A DNA stretch of 5,708 nt from Deltaproteobacteria bacterium (GTDB lineage: Bacteria > Myxococcota > Myxococcia > Myxococcales > Myxococcaceae). A model generated the notes under the pieces. That model was not told where the DNA came from. It saw nothing but the letters and a program-made list of their open reading frames with translations, and searched no databases. Where the stretch lies: NCBI GenBank assembly GCA_016875515.1, contig VGRA01000198.1:1-5708 (forward strand). The letters run 5' to 3'. Made by a program: the position numbers and the translations under genes. Below are positions 3,844 through 5,708 of this stretch, one piece after another (the first letter of the stretch is position 1; each line of letters begins with the position of its first letter).

Positions 3844-5708
3844 TCACGCGAGCCTCTTCACCGCGTCCAGCCCGTTCTGCAGGGCTGAGTGGATGTACGG
3901 GCTCCACGTGGCATCACTCCCCGCCGCTGCCACCGCCCCGATGGGGCGCCCCACCTGGGCCAGCACGCGCGCCTCCTCGCCCTCGGGTTCGTGCAGGGGG
4001 TTCGCGTAGTAGCTGTAGCCGTGGCTCCACGCGTTCACCGTGACGGCGAGCACGTCCCGCTGCGCGTCGAAGCCGTGCGCGCCGAACATCCGCTGCAGCT
4101 GCCCCCGCACCAGGGCCTCCCGCGCCTCGTGCGTCTGCGCGAAGAGCTGCCACCGCCCGGCGCGGAACCGCGTGCGCGCGTCCTGCCCCTCCATCCCCGG
4201 CGGCTGCGGCACGTGCACCAGGTGCACCACCGCGGGCTCCTCCGGCGCCTTCGGGTGGACGTAGCCGCCCATGCTCACCGGGTAGTCCAGCTTCACCCGC
4301 GCGAAGGGCTGGTCTGGGCAATACAGCTCGTGCACCCCGGCCGCCTTCCACGCCTTCCAGTCCCGCACCACCGCCCGCGCGTACACCAGGGGTGCCTTCA
4401 CGTTCTTCGCGAACGCGGCGCGCTGCTCGGCCGGGAGCGCGTCCTCCGCGAACAGATACGGGATGACCGAGTGGTAGCAGGCCAGCACCACGCGCCGGGC
4501 CTCCACGCGGTGCAGCCGCTGCGCCGCGTTCAGGTAGCCCACCTGCACCGGCCCCTCCGGTTGCTCCACCCGCACCACGGTGGACCGCAGCCGGATGCGC
4601 ACCGGATTTTCCGGCAGGTCCAGCCGCCCGTAGTCGAAGCGCGCCTGCACCACGTCGTCCATGCCGCGCACCGGGGTGGCGACCGCGTGGGGCACCAGCC
4701 GCGAGACGAGCAGCCGCGGGATGGACGCGTTGCCGTCCGGGAAGTGGTACCGGTACGGCTCCTCGCGCTCGGCCTGGGTCTCCGCGTCCGGCTCCGGCAG
4801 GCCCAGCCGCTCCGTCCCGGGCAGCCCCACCTCGCGCGCCCACGCCGTGGGGATGCCGTCCATGGGCAGCGCGGTGAAGTCCACGCTGCGCTGCTGGAAG
4901 ACGGAGGCCGCGCGCTCGGACAACCCCACGTACTCGCGCAGGAAGCGCGCGTAGGGGAGCGTGCCTGCAAAGGCGGCCCGCCGGGCGCGCTCCGCCTCGA
5001 GCGCCTTGCCCCGCAGCCCGTCCAGGGCCCTCCATCTCCCGGGGGCCTTCTTCCGGAAGTAGTCCTGCGGCCGCAGGTGCAGCGCCACCAGCGCCTGCTT
5101 GTCCGCGTCCGGCAAGGGGAAGTCCGCCACGAACGCCTCGAGCGGCCGCGCGCGCAGCTCCCCCGGCGCAATGTCGTCCGCCACGGGCAGGAAGGGGTCC
5201 CCGCTGACCAACTTGTCCTCGCCGTACCGCTCCTTGTTGAAGAAGATGCCGCGGGACAGTCCCAGCCCCGGGTAGAGGCTCCCATCGAAACGTTGGAGCA
5301 GGCCGTCCAGGTCCACCCCCAGCTCCGCGAGCAGCGCCTTCACCTCCGGGGGGAAGAGCGCCTTGGGGCTCTGCAGGCTCTCCGAGCCGGCGTAGGACAG
5401 CAGCACGCGGCCGTCCGGCAGGTGGAACTCGTTGCGCCGCGCGTGGCCGCCGAAGTCGTCGTGGTTGTCCAGCACCAGCACGCGCGCGTCCGGGAAGCGC
5501 TTGCGCCACGCGTACGCGGCGGCCAGCCCCGAGGCCCCCGCCCCCACCACCACCAGGTCGCAGCGCTCCTCCACCGGGGCGTCCCCGAGCGGGAAGCTCC
5601 GCTTCTGGTGCCCCAGCAGGTGCATGGACTCGAAGCTGCCGGGGTGCGAGCCGCGCCAGCCGGTCTGGGCCGGCGGGTACGGGGCAGCGGCGGCCGGGGG
5701 CGGGGCCG
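3844..5708 (-). CDS. FAD-dependent oxidoreductase, spermidine dehydrogenase-like, partial (N-terminus off the right edge)
   Basis: This is a large flavoprotein of at least 620 residues. The Rossmann motif DLVVVGAGASGLAAAYAW (codons about 5510-5560) binds the ADP part of FAD, and VLVLDNHDDFGGHARRNEF continues it, with the Asp that binds the ribose and a GGH element. The C-terminus has the second FAD contact, AAAGSDATWSPYIHSALQNG. Both segments, and the NHDDFGGHA signature, match the spermidine dehydrogenase-like branch of the amine-oxidase flavoproteins. ATG 5625 is internal: the frame stays open to 5708, and its translation includes YPPAQTGWRGSHPGSFES, the conserved N-terminal block of this branch, so the true start lies outside the window. 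Oxidation of a polyamine or other amine is likely but the substrate is unproven. The stop is 29 bases before the cytochrome lipoprotein gene, its probable operon partner and possible electron acceptor. A long open frame on the same strand (5509-3914) is Ala/Gly/Arg-rich and is a shadow. Confidence 0.88.
   Translation of the reverse strand, partial: APPPAAAAPYPPAQTGWRGSHPGSFESMHLLGHQKRSFPLGDAPVEERCDLVVVGAGASGLAAAYAWRKRFPDARVLVLDNHDDFGGHARRNEFHLPDGRVLLSYAGSESLQSPKALFPPEVKALLAELGVDLDGLLQRFDGSLYPGLGLSRGIFFNKERYGEDKLVSGDPFLPVADDIAPGELRARPLEAFVADFPLPDADKQALVALHLRPQDYFRKKAPGRWRALDGLRGKALEAERARRAAFAGTLPYARFLREYVGLSERAASVFQQRSVDFTALPMDGIPTAWAREVGLPGTERLGLPEPDAETQAEREEPYRYHFPDGNASIPRLLVSRLVPHAVATPVRGMDDVVQARFDYGRLDLPENPVRIRLRSTVVRVEQPEGPVQVGYLNAAQRLHRVEARRVVLACYHSVIPYLFAEDALPAEQRAAFAKNVKAPLVYARAVVRDWKAWKAAGVHELYCPDQPFARVKLDYPVSMGGYVHPKAPEEPAVVHLVHVPQPPGMEGQDARTRFRAGRWQLFAQTHEAREALVRGQLQRMFGAHGFDAQRDVLAVTVNAWSHGYSYYANPLHEPEGEEARVLAQVGRPIGAVAAAGSDATWSPYIHSALQNGLDAVKRLA

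Noticed and set aside
3914..5509. Long open frame of 531 codons on the minus strand inside the flavoprotein gene
   Set aside because: It is composed almost entirely of Ala, Gly, Arg and Pro and shows no motif, as expected for a shadow frame in very GC-rich DNA. The overlapping frame carries clear FAD-binding motifs.

Overview
The window is very GC-rich, densely packed DNA with strong G/C bias at third codon positions. It encodes several exported proteins: a lipoprotein with a metal-dependent hydrolase (PHP) fold, a membrane-anchored M28 peptidase, a c-type cytochrome lipoprotein and a large flavoprotein. This fits a predatory or soil Myxococcota genome (Corallococcus, Myxococcus or Archangium type). 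That assignment is inferred from composition and gene style; there is no marker gene here.

Layout, left to right: (1) the 5' part of a minus-strand PHP-domain lipoprotein gene that runs off the left edge; (2) from about 461, the left half of an IS3-family insertion sequence on the plus strand, with its presumed terminal repeat, a hairpin over the ribosome binding site, complete orfA (506-820) and the start of orfB (from 817); (3) near 1225-1275, orfB stops resembling a transposase and continues without a frame break into about 355 codons of a Gly/Asn/Ser-rich extracellular-type protein, giving one open chimeric frame of 504 codons (817-2331); (4) an M28-family zinc peptidase gene overlapping the end of that frame, ending at 3302; (5) a convergent minus-strand pair, a small CxxCH lipoprotein (3323-3814) downstream of a spermidine-dehydrogenase-like FAD oxidoreductase (3844 to beyond 5708).

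The left part looks like the scar of an IS3 insertion followed by a one-sided deletion. The right half of the element, including the rest of the catalytic domain and the right inverted repeat, is missing, and so is the 5' end of the surface-protein gene. The PHP lipoprotein gene on the other side also starts at or inside the IS end and has an unusually short signal peptide. On the right, the flavoprotein and the cytochrome lipoprotein form a likely two-gene operon, in which the cytochrome could accept electrons from the flavoenzyme.

I see no tRNA, rRNA, CRISPR array or intact phage. No wholly new system is evident. The most unusual item is the in-frame transposase/surface-protein chimera, followed by the flavoprotein-cytochrome pair. 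No stretch longer than 300 bases lacks a gene.
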